From positions 130,517,989 through 130,581,988 of the forward strand of contig CP136068.1 of assembly GCA_032622095.1 (NCBI GenBank): a DNA stretch of 64,000 nt, in the 5' to 3' direction. This document shows positions 46,531 to 59,739 of the stretch, piece after piece. The number at the start of each line of letters is the position of its first letter. Positions within the stretch are counted from its first letter, which is position 1. The stretch is from Siphonodentalium dalli. Lineage: Eukaryota; Mollusca; Scaphopoda; Gadilida; Siphonodentaliidae. The position numbers and the translations under genes were made by a program. The notes beneath the pieces were generated by a model that was not told the origin of the DNA, did not search any database, and saw only the letters and a list, made by a program, of their open reading frames with translations.

Positions 46531-47540
46531 CTGTGGGACCGCCCACCCGACTGCACAGACTGAGAAGGCTGGAACTCTGAAGACTACAACAGTCAGTACT
46601 TGTCAAAATCAGTTAAGACGAGTAGTTATAAACAGGGACATAGCTGCACTTACCTGCCCCGCCTTAGAAATCTATATATTAGTATACCAGTACTAAAAAT
46701 TTAATTCAACAAAATATATACAGGTAGGGTGGGTGGGGAAAGATACATATCTTATCGCTGTTAGAACCAATGTGAATACCAATGTATGAGGTCCATTCAT
46801 CTGGTAATTTTAAAGCGGTATATTTTAAGAGTTAGGGTGAATTCATTTTCCTCAAAAGTAGTTACACAATTTAGGGAAGGGTTATTCCTCATGGTGGCAC
46901 CACTGATACTTTTTCCTCACTTTACACCTCATTAACATATACGAAAATAGTTAACAGCCTATATATACACATAATATTGTAACACCTATTGTTACATTTA
47001 TAACTGCTAATTTATCAAAGATATGATCACAGGAGTCCATTATTATATGAATACCCAAAATAAAAAAGCTCAAATAATCTTAAGGGGTTAAAGTATTTGG
47101 GGTGGGAGGGATAGTTTTAAATAACTATGTCCCTATTTACATCACCCAATGACCTCTCACTGTGATATCAAATGGTTTACTGATTTACTGATTTTGTAGG
47201 ATATGTTTAGGAGTTGAAGTTAACTCATTGGAAGCTAAAGTGTTAAATCCCTATATCTGCCACTTTTGACAAGTCTGGTATTCAAATTTGACTCAATTCG
47301 AAATAGAAACACATATCAGACAGATAATATTAGATCGGACCTGTGTCATAAGGCATGATTATATTGTTACACGCGAGTGTAAGATTATGAGTGGTTAATA
47401 ACAGGGGTGTTTGTTTTTCAAAAATGTTGAATTATTGTTATTGTTGAGCGAGGAGTTAAAAATCTATATTAGATAAAAATTACATTAAATAAAAAAGCAA
47501 ATATGTTACATGAGAAAAATCTAAAAACAATGTTTTGTTT
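46531..47540. other. gene-free stretch
   Basis: AT-rich with scattered degenerate pieces of the repeat described next. No ORF of note. Confidence 0.4.
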
Positions 47541-47770
47541 CAAGAGTTAAGCTCCTGGGTCTAACCATATTTGACCCAGTTACCCCATTTGAACAAATCT
47601 GAACCCCAGTCAACCAATGACCCTCCATAACAAAATATAAACTAATTGGCTCAATATAATTACTATGGAGGGAAAGAGTTATAGCCCTGGCTTCGCAGCT
47701 ATTTGACCTGGTGCCCTCATTTTAACAAATCCGAATGTGAATCACCCAGTGAACTAAAAAGTGATTGGAT
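47541..47770. repeat. ~135-bp degenerate repeat, two units
   Basis: 'AGAGTTAAGCTCCTGGGTCT ... TTTGACCCAG' and 'AGAGTTATAGCCCTGGCTTC ... TTTGACCTGG' are followed in each unit by 'AACAAATC.GAA' and 'CA..CAGTGAAC'-like words. Confidence 0.55.
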
Positions 47771-49646
47771 GGAGACAAATTCTGGATTGTCTCGATATTT
47801 ACACAAGCCATGTTTAGCAACACGTACGTGTAACTTGTAACGTATGTTACTATGGTATTGATATGATTACACACTTGGCGGGACAAGTCATGTGATTTTT
47901 CGGCGCTAAAACTACGCGTTTTGGGGATATCTGCCGAACCTGTAGCAAAACATATAAACAATAATCTGGTGGCAGAGACAAGCGACATGTCAAAAACCGC
48001 CGATATGCTTAACTGGCTTCAATCAAAACATAGGCTAAAACGCGGAAACATTCTATTCTCCTTTATTCTCATATTGCCTGAATAGCGTTGGCTTCCCACT
48101 ATAGACGATCTCATCAGAAGACTGGATTATTCCTCTTTGTTACACGTTTCGTATGCTACACATTTAACTTCTTCTAAATAGTTTGAATGTGTACGTGTAG
48201 GCGGAATGGTGCACGAATCAGGTCACTTGCGTTGGCAAAAAAGTTACACATGTTACAAGTTACACGTAAGTGTGGCTGAACCTGGCTAATATCGCCGTAA
48301 TTGAGAACAGATATATTGTGTGATTTGAGAACAGATATCTTGTGTGATTTGAGCAAAGAAGTATTGGACTTCGCCAATTTAAGCTTAGCAATAAAATACA
48401 ATAATATCATAAAACATTATCCAAACAGCAAACAAAAGTGTTTATAAACTTGTAGATAAAACATAACAGAAGAGAAAATAGGTCCATGATTTGCCGATCT
48501 GTTTTGGGTTGAAAATCTCAATGGTGTACGTTACTTGTAATTAAATTGGCGCAGTATTAATTATCAGTCAGTTTTGTTAATCGCCCACGTTGAACTAAAA
48601 AAAAATGTTTCCATATATTCTGTGTACCTGAAGGAAATTATCAATTGATATGCTCAAGTATACAGTAAAAGCGGCTATTTGAAGCTTTATACAAAATCGT
48701 GTGTGTGACGTAAGTACATCGTTTGTGCAATTGTCTGCAACGGATCAATTGCGTTATAACTATGTATATCTATTTGTTCCATGGTATTGATATAAACAGA
48801 TCCAATGTGAACTTTACACCATATCGGATTTAGCTCGGTCATAGCAGTGGTCATAGCACCATTTATGCACCATTTTAATAGCGATCTAAAATCATGAATT
48901 ATGCAAATTAGCAAACACCACGAAACGGTTGGGTTTATAAATGGAGTGTTTTTTGGGATAAAAAAGAGAGCTGTGGGGGCTGGTTTTGGTACTTCGCAGT
49001 TCTATGTTTAATGATCATCACTGGACAGGCAACAATGTTTCGAAATGTTACCTCCGGGGTATAAACAAGCTAGTTGCGGTCCGCAATTTGACGCACCCGC
49101 AGCCAATCAGAAGGGAGGAGAATTGAATGAAAGAACAACAATACAATTATAGCAATCGTAAATACAATGTAGCTCATTATAATACCCCTCGTATTTCCCA
49201 GCAGATGGATTAATTCGGTCACGTTTGTGTCGTACTATGTTTCTCCCAGTTTTAAATTCGCGCACCAGTGGGTGAGCGAAAAATAATACTGCGCAAATGT
49301 AAATACAAGTACATATTATAACATCATACATTACATGCACAAAACAGCATGGAAATATAACAGATTGTTATATATTTAAAAACGCATGGTAATAAAGTGG
49401 TGACGATAACTTTTGACACGTCAAGTAAATTAATTGAACATCGTGATGTTGCCTATATAGCTATGCTACATCGCCAAATATAACCACATCACTACTTTTA
49501 TAGTGGGTTGACATAAAACATTGTTTATTACGATTCATTATATTGCTGACAGTGCATGGTGTCAAGAAGAGATAAATAATTCGCCATAGGGCTTTAAAAA
49601 ATAAGAAATATATACACGGTACACTAAAATAAAATCGAAAAAATGA
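47771..49646. other. gene-free stretch with small repeats
   Basis: A 27-bp tandem duplication of TTGTGTGATTTGAGAACAGA lies at 48,295-48,355. A small inverted pair (GTAACTTGTAACGTATGTTAC at 47,830 against 48,240-48,270) spans 400 bp. No gene. Confidence 0.45.
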
Positions 49647-50052
49647 GGGTGTCACCCCTTACCCCAACCCAACCCGACCACCATTGGCAATATTCATGCC
49701 ATTTTCAGGAGGTACGGGGGTTCATAAATTGAAACATCTGTGGCATAATTTATGGCATTTTTTATCCCTTTTCGGTCTTGTTCTGTTAATTGTGGACTAG
49801 TTTGCCATGCCATGCATTCACAAATCAACAATGTCACACCCAGTCATCAGTCAGGTGAGTAATGTGTAGTTATCAGGACTTTTTATCTTAGACGTTGTAA
49901 CTTACAATATGGCAGCAGATTATTATTGAGAACAGTGATGAAACTAGATGGTATTGATGTCCTGCATCACCTAGTTGCTTGACTGTATTCAATAGTCACC
50001 CCTCTATTAACTTGTATTCGGGATTCAAGGGAAGGGAGTGGGTGACACCCTA
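49647..50052. mobile_element. candidate MITE, ~405 bp
   Basis: Ends AGGGTGTCACCCC and GGGTGACACCCT are inverted repeats of 12-13 bp, each itself partly palindromic. The interior is non-coding. A target duplication is not certain. Confidence 0.5.
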
Positions 50053-50889
50053 TAAAATGGGATGAATAGGACAGCTTTTCAATTCTTTGTGAAAATTATC
50101 TTCGCCTATTTATTTTATTCTACATTAGTCCAAGTCTGCTCGTACGTAAACCAGCTAAGATAGTGGAATAGCGAGATGATATTTTGCGCCCGAGACCGCC
50201 TGCATAGACATTCTATAACGGGCCTTACGCATTAGTGGCCAGTTCACATACAACCACTAATATCTGTAATCAAATATCATAATTGCGACAATAAACGGGT
50301 TTATTCCGTAGAATACATTATATTTGTTCTGAACACCTTATCAGTTGTCAATTGACACTTTTCAAAGCGGAATTTAAAGTGAAAAAAGACGTTTACTGCA
50401 ACGTTTACATATTTGTATGCGAACTCAATTGAACTTGAATGTTCCATTGTATATAATCATAATTTCGTGTATCATATGGTTTGCCAATACATAAATATAG
50501 TAAATAGTAAATATCTAAATAACAAAATTTAAATAAATTTCGGAAATTCACAATGCTTTGACAATTTAAAACATTATATTTACATAGCCCGTATGTGTTA
50601 CACTAAATCCTGTTTGGTGATTGGTCAACTGCCAATTGGGTCACCCGGTGTATATCCTAATAATGCGAAGAGTGTATCATGAACGGGAAGTTACAAACTG
50701 TTGACATAATCTGACCTAGTCACTAAACGCGGTCATTTATTATTTATATCGATCACGTAATCGTAGCTAAGAGTTTGGAAATTTGATATCGGGCCGACTT
50801 AATGTGATGCGTGTGCTAGTCTCAAATTATCGACAGATTTCGTGAAAATAAAATAAGAATACCCTCAGCTTTTTGTATGGGAATATATC
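50053..50889. other. gene-free stretch
   Basis: Nothing recognised. Confidence 0.4.
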
Positions 50890-51023
50890 ATGAATGTAGT
50901 GAATGCAATGTGTTATTGTGGGATACGGCGCTGTGATCGTTTAGTGAGAGCCGCTTCGCAGTTTACACAATGTGCACAAACGACCACAGCGCCGTATCCC
51001 ACAACAACACCCACTACTTTCAT
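50890..51023. repeat. short palindrome / hairpin element
   Basis: Arms 50,912-50,942 and 50,979-51,009 are near-perfect complements (GTGGGATACGGCGCTGTG against CACAGCGCCGTATCCCAC), with weaker pairing to 50,890 and 51,023. The loop is about 36 bp. The short ORFs here read through the hairpin. Confidence 0.75.
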
Positions 51024-52329
51024 TTATCAAACATACACAACCAACATTCGAGTAAACATGGGTACCACCATCTTGTTTGTTGTCATCGAGCCGAAATTCC
51101 TATCGGTCGAAACAAACTCCGAACTATGACGAGTGTCTTCGGAACACTTCGGCTCTCAGTTTAAAAGTAAGCGACAACTACTCATCAATGAGAGTATTCA
51201 GTATAGAAATGGTTAATCAAATTCGCAGTCCCCATTCATCTCATTTTATGGCAGCATCAGGAAATATCACACACAGCAACGCACAAGAAATAAGGAAGTT
51301 AATATGGAGTGGAACTGAAATTAGAACACATATAGCATAATGAAAGTAAATACAAGAAACAATTTAGCAACAAAATAATTGTATATTTGTGACATTTTTA
51401 TACGATAAAATCTTGGTTGTGTGTATAGATAGGCCTATAATGATATATGGGTGTTATTCTTTATTCGGGATGATGGGCAGACCAAATTCAAGGCCTACTT
51501 GCAATCCCATTATTTACGGTGCATCACGGTATTATGCTCAGAAACCATTTTATTGTACATCACGGTATAATACTCAATTAGTGTTCCATGGATTCATCGA
51601 CACGCTGCTCTGGGTCCGGGAATTCCTTCTTGAGCTCTCTCAGGATAGCACTCGATAACCATTCCGCTTGATCTGCAAAGCATTTTGGGAAGGGAAGTGA
51701 GCTGACGCTTATGTTTTAAAGATAGTGTATCTCTTCTAAAACAATTTTATGTTTCATAAAATCAAATTTCACGACTACAACTAACTTTTTTTGTGAATAA
51801 TACATTTTTCTAAGATTATTTGTCTATAAAGGCATAATAAAGTGATTTATATCTAATGTAATTAGCGGTGAAATATCCTACCTACTCGTATTAAAAAGTC
51901 GTGCAGTACTATTTTTCACATATCCGACGGTGCGCTAATATATAACTGAGCGAAAAATAGTACGACTCCCAAGTTTACCAAATCCACAGGGAAAATACGA
52001 GGTTATGGTTCAATGAGTTACATATGTTATCTACGAAAATTTGGCCGAAATGTCAACAAATGACAATAACTCTGGCAAATGTGTACAATTCAAATCCAAA
52101 ATTGAAATTAAACACTATTTTGTGGTGTTGAACATATAGATCAAATGTTATTTCATTGGGTTCAGTAGACTTAAGTTATATCATCCACAAAATAAGTCAA
52201 AAACAAATTACACACCTAAGATATTAGCTTGGGTGGACAAATACATTTCCAGACGAACACAGATAAATAACTATGGAACGGAAAAGTCCGGTCGCCAAAC
52301 ACCCGGAATTCACGAATGCTTGTTATCGC
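51024..52329. other. gene-free stretch, one small hairpin
   Basis: GTCGTGCAGTACTATTTTTC at 51,899 pairs imperfectly with AGCGAAAAATAGTACGAC at 51,953. No gene is recognised. The frames at 51,077 and 51,389 have no family features. Confidence 0.45.
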
Positions 52330-55300
52330 GTATAAAGTTTTTTTCTCTGCTGATTTTGTAAATTAAGGTATCCGACATCAAGATTGTATCGGCTGGCTAT
52401 ATGTCAGCCTTGAGCAATTTTTTTTATAGCGCCCTAAAAAGTATACCCCCCCCCAGATTTCCCCAGACGTAAAACCAGTTACTTGAAATTTGTTGCAAAT
52501 TCACATGACTAATCTAGTAAAATGTATATATTGTCATGAAGCTAAGACATAATGACACTATTTTGGGCCAAAATTGAAACTCACCATCCAAGATGGCCAC
52601 CAAAATGGCCGCCGGAAGTTGAAAATATGACATTTTTTCTCAAATATCTTCTAGATCAGTTCATGCTGTTTGGAACTAGTTGAGTAATATGACTTTATTT
52701 TGTATTTTTTATATTAACTGCTCATTGGAGCAATTAAATATGCAATTATTGGGGTCCTATCCGCTTGTGATCCCTCAAAAATTCGATTTTACAGAATGCG
52801 GTATATAATTTTACAAAAAATCACAACTGGGATTCTAGTCATATTTCAACAAGAAATGAACAGAAGGTTGCATTTAAGTGAGGCATACCATTACCTATGA
52901 ATATTCCAACTCACTGGAACCAAAATTCTTACTTTGGCTCAAAATGGCTGCCAAAATGGCCGCCAAAATATGGAAAATGATAAATATTGCCCTATGGTGT
53001 CCTGCAATCGCTTACAAGTTGTGGTTGATGTACAACATTAGCTATTATGCCTTCTATACATTGAATACTAACATGTCTGCTGCACCATGGTTAATTGTTA
53101 CTGTTGCCACCACTGACATCACCAAAAATATTGGACTTTTCTCTCAAAAACTTGACATAAATATCGGCAAAAATTTACTTTTCAGGTTTGGGCCATTTTG
53201 TCTTGTAATATGTAACTATCTTTGGATTGAAAGGTGTTTATTGTATTGGTTTATCTTAAATGTGTCACACTATGGTGTTTATAGACCAAATTGCTCAAGA
53301 TGACTTCCAAAATGGCAACCAAATTGGTAAAAGTTATTTTTTTACATATATCATTATAACATTATATATATAACATTATTCTCTGCGTTATCCGAAAATG
53401 TAGCAAATTGTGACTCACTTGGTTATTATACGTGTTAGGTAATTAACTGACAACTAAATGTTCTATTATGGTTGTCCTAGTTCCGAATGGGGCATGACAA
53501 ATTCATTTTAAAGTATGGCAATTTGCGGAGAACCTCTTTTGTGATTCTGACCATATTATTGAAAGGAAATGGGCAGAATTTGAGACGGAACTGAGATGAA
53601 ACATAATATATGGCTCTTCTGTTCCATTACGATAAGCCAATATCAACTGGATACAGGATGGCTACCAAGATGGTAGACAGGGAGTTACTCTATGATCATA
53701 GGTGAGGTGAATAGGTATACATGGAGTTAGTGTATGTCACGAATGATGTGAATATGTATACAATGAGTGACTATATGGTTATGCTTGTGTTGTCCATAAT
53801 GATATGTATAGGTATACAGGGAGAGGTCATGGTCAGGTGTGGGGTGTATCGGTATGCATGGAGTCACTGTATGGTGTATGGTTGTGTCTATCCCGTACGG
53901 GTGCATCCGGTGTGCCTGTATGGACATTGATGTGGTGTATGGATATAGCTACATTGTCATCTATGTATTGATTATGTATATATGGAGTGACTGTAAGGTC
54001 ATGGGTGGGATGTACATGTGTTTTCTGTATGGTCATGGATGGGGTATGTGGATAAATAGTGAGTAATTTTATGGTTACGGGTAATGTGTGTGGTATACAC
54101 GGAATGACTGTACTGTCATGATTGAAGTCTATATGCATACCTGGAGTAAGCTGGTGGACATTATCGTGTGGGTATATATGAAGTGTCCTTATAGTAACGG
54201 ATGGGATGTATATGTATATATATCGTGGATGTATTATCATTGGTGGGTGTATAGGGATTAGCTGTATGATCATGGATGGCGTGTATTGTTATATAGTGCG
54301 TTGCTGAATTGTCATGTGTTAGGTGTATATGCAAGTATGGATGGTATGAGTGGTCGTGTGTGCGGGTTTTTGTATATCTGGAAGGACTGAATGCCCAGTG
54401 GTGAGGTGCATATGTATACCTGGAGTGACTCTATGGTCTAGGATGAGCTTCATATGTATATATCGAGTGGTTATTTGACTGTGTGTGGAATATGTATACA
54501 TGTAGTGACTGTATGGTCAATGGTGAGATGAGTAGGTATACAAGGAGTGACTGTATGTCATCAATGTAATGAATATCTATGCAGGAAGTGACTAAATGGT
54601 CATGTGTCAGGTGTGTGAGTATACCTGGTGTTCCTGCTTGGCGACTCGTGGCAGTATGGTCATGTGTAGGTTATGCGGATATACAATCGTGTTGCTATAT
54701 GGTCATGGGCGAGGTGTATGTGTATATAGCGAGTGGCTATATGGCCATGGATGATGTGCATATGCTCACAGGGAGTGACTATACTGACATGGCTGGGGTG
54801 TATTAGTATATATTTAGTGGCTGTTCGGCTATGCTGTGACAAATAAGGATACAGTGAGTGATATGGCCAATGGTGAGGTGAATATGTATACCATACACAT
54901 TACCCCTAACCATAAAATCACTCACTATTTATCCACACACCCCATTCGTGAGCATACAGAAACACATGTACATCCCACCCTTGACCTTACAGTCACTCCA
55001 TATATACATTATCAATACATAGATGACCATGTAGCTATATCCATACACCACATCAATGTCCATACAGGCACACAATGTGCCCCCGTACAGGATACACACA
55101 ACCATACACAATACAGTCACTCAATTCATACCGATTCACCACACACATGACCATGACCTCTCCATGTATACCCATACATCTCACTATGGACAACACACTC
55201 ATAACCAGATAGTCACTCATTGTATACATATTCACATCATTCATGACATACATTAACTCCATGTATACCTATCCACTTCACATAGAGTAACTCCCTGGCT

Positions 55301-56641
55301 ACCATCTTGGCAGCCATCCTGTATCCAGTTGATATTGGTTTATCATAATGGACCAGAAGAGCCACATATTATGGTTCATCTCAGTTCCGTCTCAAAGTTC
55401 TGCCCATTTCCTTTCAATAATATGGTCAGAATCACAAAAGAGGTTCTCCGCAAATTTCCATACTTTAAAATGAATTTGTCGTGCCCCATTCGGAACTGGG
55501 ACAACCATAATAGAACAGTTAGTTGTCTTTAATTAACTAACACGTATAATAACCAAGTGAGTCACAATTTGCTACATTTTCGGATAACGCAGAGAATAAT
55601 GTTATATATATAATGTTATAATGATATATGTAAAAAAATAACTTTTACCAATTTGGTTGCCATTTTGGAAGCCATCTTGAGCAATTTGGTCTATAAACAC
55701 CGTAGTGTGACACATTTAAGATAAACCAATACAATAAACACCTTTCAATCTAAAGATAGTTACATATTACTAGAAAAAATTATCCAAACCTGAAAAGTAA
55801 ATTTTTGCCGATATTTATGTCAAGTTTTTGAGAGAAAAGTCCAATATTTTTGGTGATGTCAGTGGTGATAACAGTAACAATTAACCATGGTGCAGCAGAC
55901 ATGTTAGTATTCAATGTATAGAAGGCATAATAGCCATTTTTGTACATCAACCACAACTTGTAAGCGATTGCAGGACACCCTAGGGCAATATTTACCATTT
56001 TCCTTATTTTGGCGGCCTTTTTGGCAGCCATTTTGAGCCAAAGTAAGAATTTTGGTTCCAGTGAGTTGGAATATTCATAGGTAATGGTATGCCTCACTTA
56101 TTTGCAACCTTCTGTTCATGTCTTGTTGAAATATGACTAGAATCCCAGTTGTGATTTTTTTGTGAAATTTTATACCGCGTTCTGTAAAATCATTTTGAGG
56201 GATTACAAGGGGATAGGACCCCAATAATGGCATATATAATTGCTCCAATGATCAGTTAATATAAAAAATACAAAATAACGTCATATTACTCAACCAGTTC
56301 CAAACATCATGAACTGATCTATAAGATATTTGTGAAAAAATGTCATATTTTCAACTTCCGGCGGCCATTTTGGTGGCCATCTTGGATGGTGAGTTTCAAT
56401 TTTGAGCCAAAATAGTGTCATTATACCTTAGCTTCATGAAAATATAAATATTTTACTAGATTAGTCATGTGAGTTTGCAATAAATTCCAAGTAACTGGTT
56501 TTACGTCGGTGAAAAAAATTGGGGGGGGGGGTATACTTTTTAGGCACTATAAAAAAAAATTGCTCAAGGCTGACAGATGGCCAGCCGATAAAATCTTGAT
56601 GTCGGATACCTGAATTTACAAAATCCGCAGAGAAAAAACGC
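52330..56641. mobile_element. 4.3-kb foldback element IR8 with minisatellite core
   Basis: Arms of about 1.77 kb (52,330-54,100 and 54,880-56,641) are closely similar reverse complements: ends TTTTTTCTCTGC.GATTTTG, then GGTATCCGACATCAAGAT, a C/G homopolymer, 'CAAGATGGCCACCAAAATGG', and 'ACTTGGTTATTATACGTGTT'. The 141-codon frame at 52,878 (+) and the 105-codon frame at 55,780 (-) are the same text on the two arms. The inner arm parts and the centre are a minisatellite. There is no transposase. Confidence 0.88.
53700..55290. repeat. minisatellite in the IR8 centre, orientation flips at ~54,880
   Basis: Degenerate units of about 60-70 bp carry 'GTGACTGTATGGTCATGG' and 'GGTGTATATGTATAC'. They run in one sense to about 54,840 and as the complement from about 54,890 to 55,290. 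Only 54,100-54,880 has no partner on the other side. Confidence 0.8.
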
Positions 56642-56689
56642 ATCCGTGACCTGGCGGCCGGACTGATGATGCCAAAGGGGTCTACTAGG

Positions 56690-58105
56690 AGTAGCTTATT
56701 ACGAGAAAGATAATGGTCGGGGTTAGAATTATTTGCCGATTGCCACGAAACTTACATATAATCATCCCCATGATATGAAGAATCAAACGGTGTGGTTTAA
56801 ATATGTCAAAAGTGGCGTCGTTTGAGTCAGGAATGAACGGAAGGGGAGAGGGGCACCAAAATTGATAAAACTAATTTTAGCGCCGATTTCCACCAAATTG
56901 ATATATATTCTTCTTCATGATACAAGGAATCTAATTGTGAGATTTAACAACGACAAATTGTTGTTTTTGGATGAGAGATTGGGAGGGGGTGGGCACTAAA
57001 TTTGATAATAAGTCGCCGATTGCCACCACACTTATACAAAATCATCCCCATGGTATGAGGAGTCTAATGGTGTGGCTTTTATCTGTCAAATGTGGCCTCA
57101 TTCGAGTCAGGGTTGCATTGAAAGGGACAGGGGCACCAAAATTGATGCACAATTTTTTTAGCGCCAATTTCCACCAAATTGATACACGTTCTTATTCATG
57201 ATACGAGGAATCTAATCGTGATTTAAAGACGCCATAGTGGTGCTGTTTGGGTGAGAGATGGAGAGGGGAGGGATTGGCACAAAATTTGATAAAAAATTTG
57301 TTTAGTCGCCGATTATCACCAAACTTATAAACAATCATCTCCATGATATCAGGAGTGTAATCGTGTGGTTTAAGGGTGTCACAAGTGGGGCCATTCAAGT
57401 CAGTGGTGTATAGAGATGAGAGGGACACAAACAATTATATCTATATGTTTAGTGCCGATTTCCACCAGATTGATACATATTCTTCTCCGTGATACGAGGA
57501 ATCTTATCGTGTGGTTTAGATACACCAAATTGGTGCCCTATGGGTGAGAGATATGGGGACCTTAAATTTGATACGAATTTGTATACTCGCCAATTTTCAC
57601 CAATTTCATATATATGCATCTCTAATCTCTAATGAGTCTTAGTGTGTGCAGCTTGAGTCCGAAATAGGGACGGGAGGGTCACCAAAACTGATACAAAATA
57701 TTTTTAGTACCAATTACCATCAAATTCAGACACGTTCTTCTCAAATGATACAAGAAATAAAATCGTGCTATCTGTCTGTCTTTTTGTCTGTCTGTGTGCA
57801 TTCTATATATAACTTCACACGGTACAATCGAGATGGCACCAAGGTGTTCTAAGACGGGTAACTTTTTAAAAGGAAGACAATGGTGCGGGTTAAAATTTTC
57901 TAAAATGACGCTGTTGGTGGGAGGAGAAATTTAAAAAATATGGTGAAATAGTTTTGTCGCTGATTTCCACCAAACGAATACATAATCACCTTCGCAATAT
58001 GGCGTTGTTCGAGTCAGCGTTGCATCAACAATTGATTTAATAAACCAAATTCTACCAAATTCATACACGTTTTTCTCTAGTGATATACCATAAATAAGTC
58101 ACATT
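56690..58105 (-). repeat. right inner arm of IR3, tandem ~240-bp units
   Basis: Complement of 28,550-29,760, with about one extra unit at 56,690-57,300 that the left arm does not show. It includes a CTGTCTGTCTTTTTGTCTG simple run matching the complement of ACAGACAGACAGACAG at 29,180. Confidence 0.8.
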
Positions 58106-59237
58106 TGGTGTCGTTTGCGTCACGGATGGCGAGCGGATATGCACTATCATTGATAAGATTGATATTCGCCGATATCCACATATAAGTTATATACAGTCAC
58201 CAGGCCATCTCCATATCATTTTAAGTAGTTGGGCGTTCACATTTCACAATCCCGACATATGGTGACCCACATAAGTCACTTGAACAATCATATCTTCTTA
58301 ACAGTCATATTTATATGGGAATGGCAATCAAGGCATTCACACAATGAGCTAGCAAAAAGAGATAACTAGAAGAATCATTAAACGTATATTTATCATTCTA
58401 TTGAAGAGATACATATATTCGTGCCAACTGAGAGACCTCAAACCGTCAGAGGATTGCATATATATAATAAAAAAATTTAGTATGTTCCATTCAATACAGT
58501 TTCCACAAAAAGTTACAATTTGTCAAGAGATATGGAAGGCCTGTTCAAAAATAGTGGTCACAGTGTGCAGTCGAATATAGTTTCTTCTGATATACAAGAA
58601 AATGCAGTTAGTATCACAAGACTTTTAAGGATCCTACCAATACTGATATCTGACAAGGGTTTTTAGAACAGACTCATCGACTGACATACACAACTCAAAA
58701 TCTCGCTCTGTGCCTGTCACATGTAGCTGATATATGTGCGCAGCAACATTTCGTTTAAACTAAGAATATTTAGCCAATATATAGCACCATGAACAGAGGA
58801 GCACCTGGAAATTTCTTTGAAACATCTGTATCTTCATGGAGATATGATAGCCAGGTGTCCTCGAGATCTTAGTCCAACCCACTAGATTGATTGATACATC
58901 TCAATATGTAAAACCCATTTATCATCTGTTATCGAACTAATGTGTTTATGATGTTCATGTATCATATTATAACGTTTAATGTATACGCAGTTGTAAATAA
59001 ATAAATACTTCATTATTGGTGGAACAGATTAATCGTGATAAACAGAATGACAATTGACAAGGTGAGCCACTACTTATATAAGTTATATTCCATGACTGTA
59101 ATAATCATGTTTTGTTATGCTATTTGAATATACAATTTATGAGAAAACGTATAACACTTTAAGCAAGAGCATTCTCTATTCCCAACAAATATCCACAGCA
59201 TACATTAACCTGGGCAACGCCGGGTAACCCTGCTAGT
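58105..59237 (-). repeat. right outer arm of IR3
   Basis: Ends AACGCCGGGTAACCCTGCTAG, the complement of the left terminus at 26,318. Matching blocks: 58,190-58,300, 58,430-58,560, 58,670-58,880 and 58,930-59,237. It is uninterrupted, unlike the left arm, which carries the LINE. Confidence 0.85.
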
Positions 59238-59739
59238 AAACTAATAAATACTGAAACCAACTAGAATGAAGAATGCAATCAAAACCAAATAAATCTTCTT
59301 TGGAAGTCCTCATTATGGTGAACAAAATAGCAAATATTATTGGGATATGATAACCTGTGACTGAGATATGTGCACGAAAAATCCACATTTCCAGATGAAC
59401 GAAGGAAAATAAATCTAAAATTGAAAATGCAAATAACACCGGTCGGCACTTCATTGAAATCCGTTAGTGAACATATACATTCCAAATTTCATCAAGATTC
59501 TGTTATAGCCAAACATGAATAATTGTAGAGCGGAGAACGTTAACATCATCGTTTAACACTCAGAGGAAAGACCTTATGTTGTTGAACATACCAAAATTTA
59601 TTGAGATCTGACAACCATGATGGAATTCTGCCACATCCATGTGTATCGGGTAGACGGCCATCATTGGCACTCATGTGTACGAATAAAAATTAATAATGTA
59701 TTGTGAATATTATCATATCCTATCCTATAATCAGTATGT
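59238..59739. other. gene-free stretch
   Basis: No feature recognised. Short minus-strand frames near 59,233-59,485 are unremarkable. Confidence 0.4.

Noticed and set aside
49080-49125. tRNA-like stretch (GGTCCGCAATTTGACGCACCC)
   Set aside because: No A/B boxes at proper spacing and no cloverleaf.
52878-53303. 141-codon ORF, longest frame in the IR8 region
   Set aside because: The same text appears as a 105-codon frame on the opposite arm. It is repeat sequence with no protein features.
53721-55262. Many overlapping ORFs on both strands (up to 146 codons)
   Set aside because: They are translations of the GTGTATATG-type minisatellite, mirrored by the inverted repeat.
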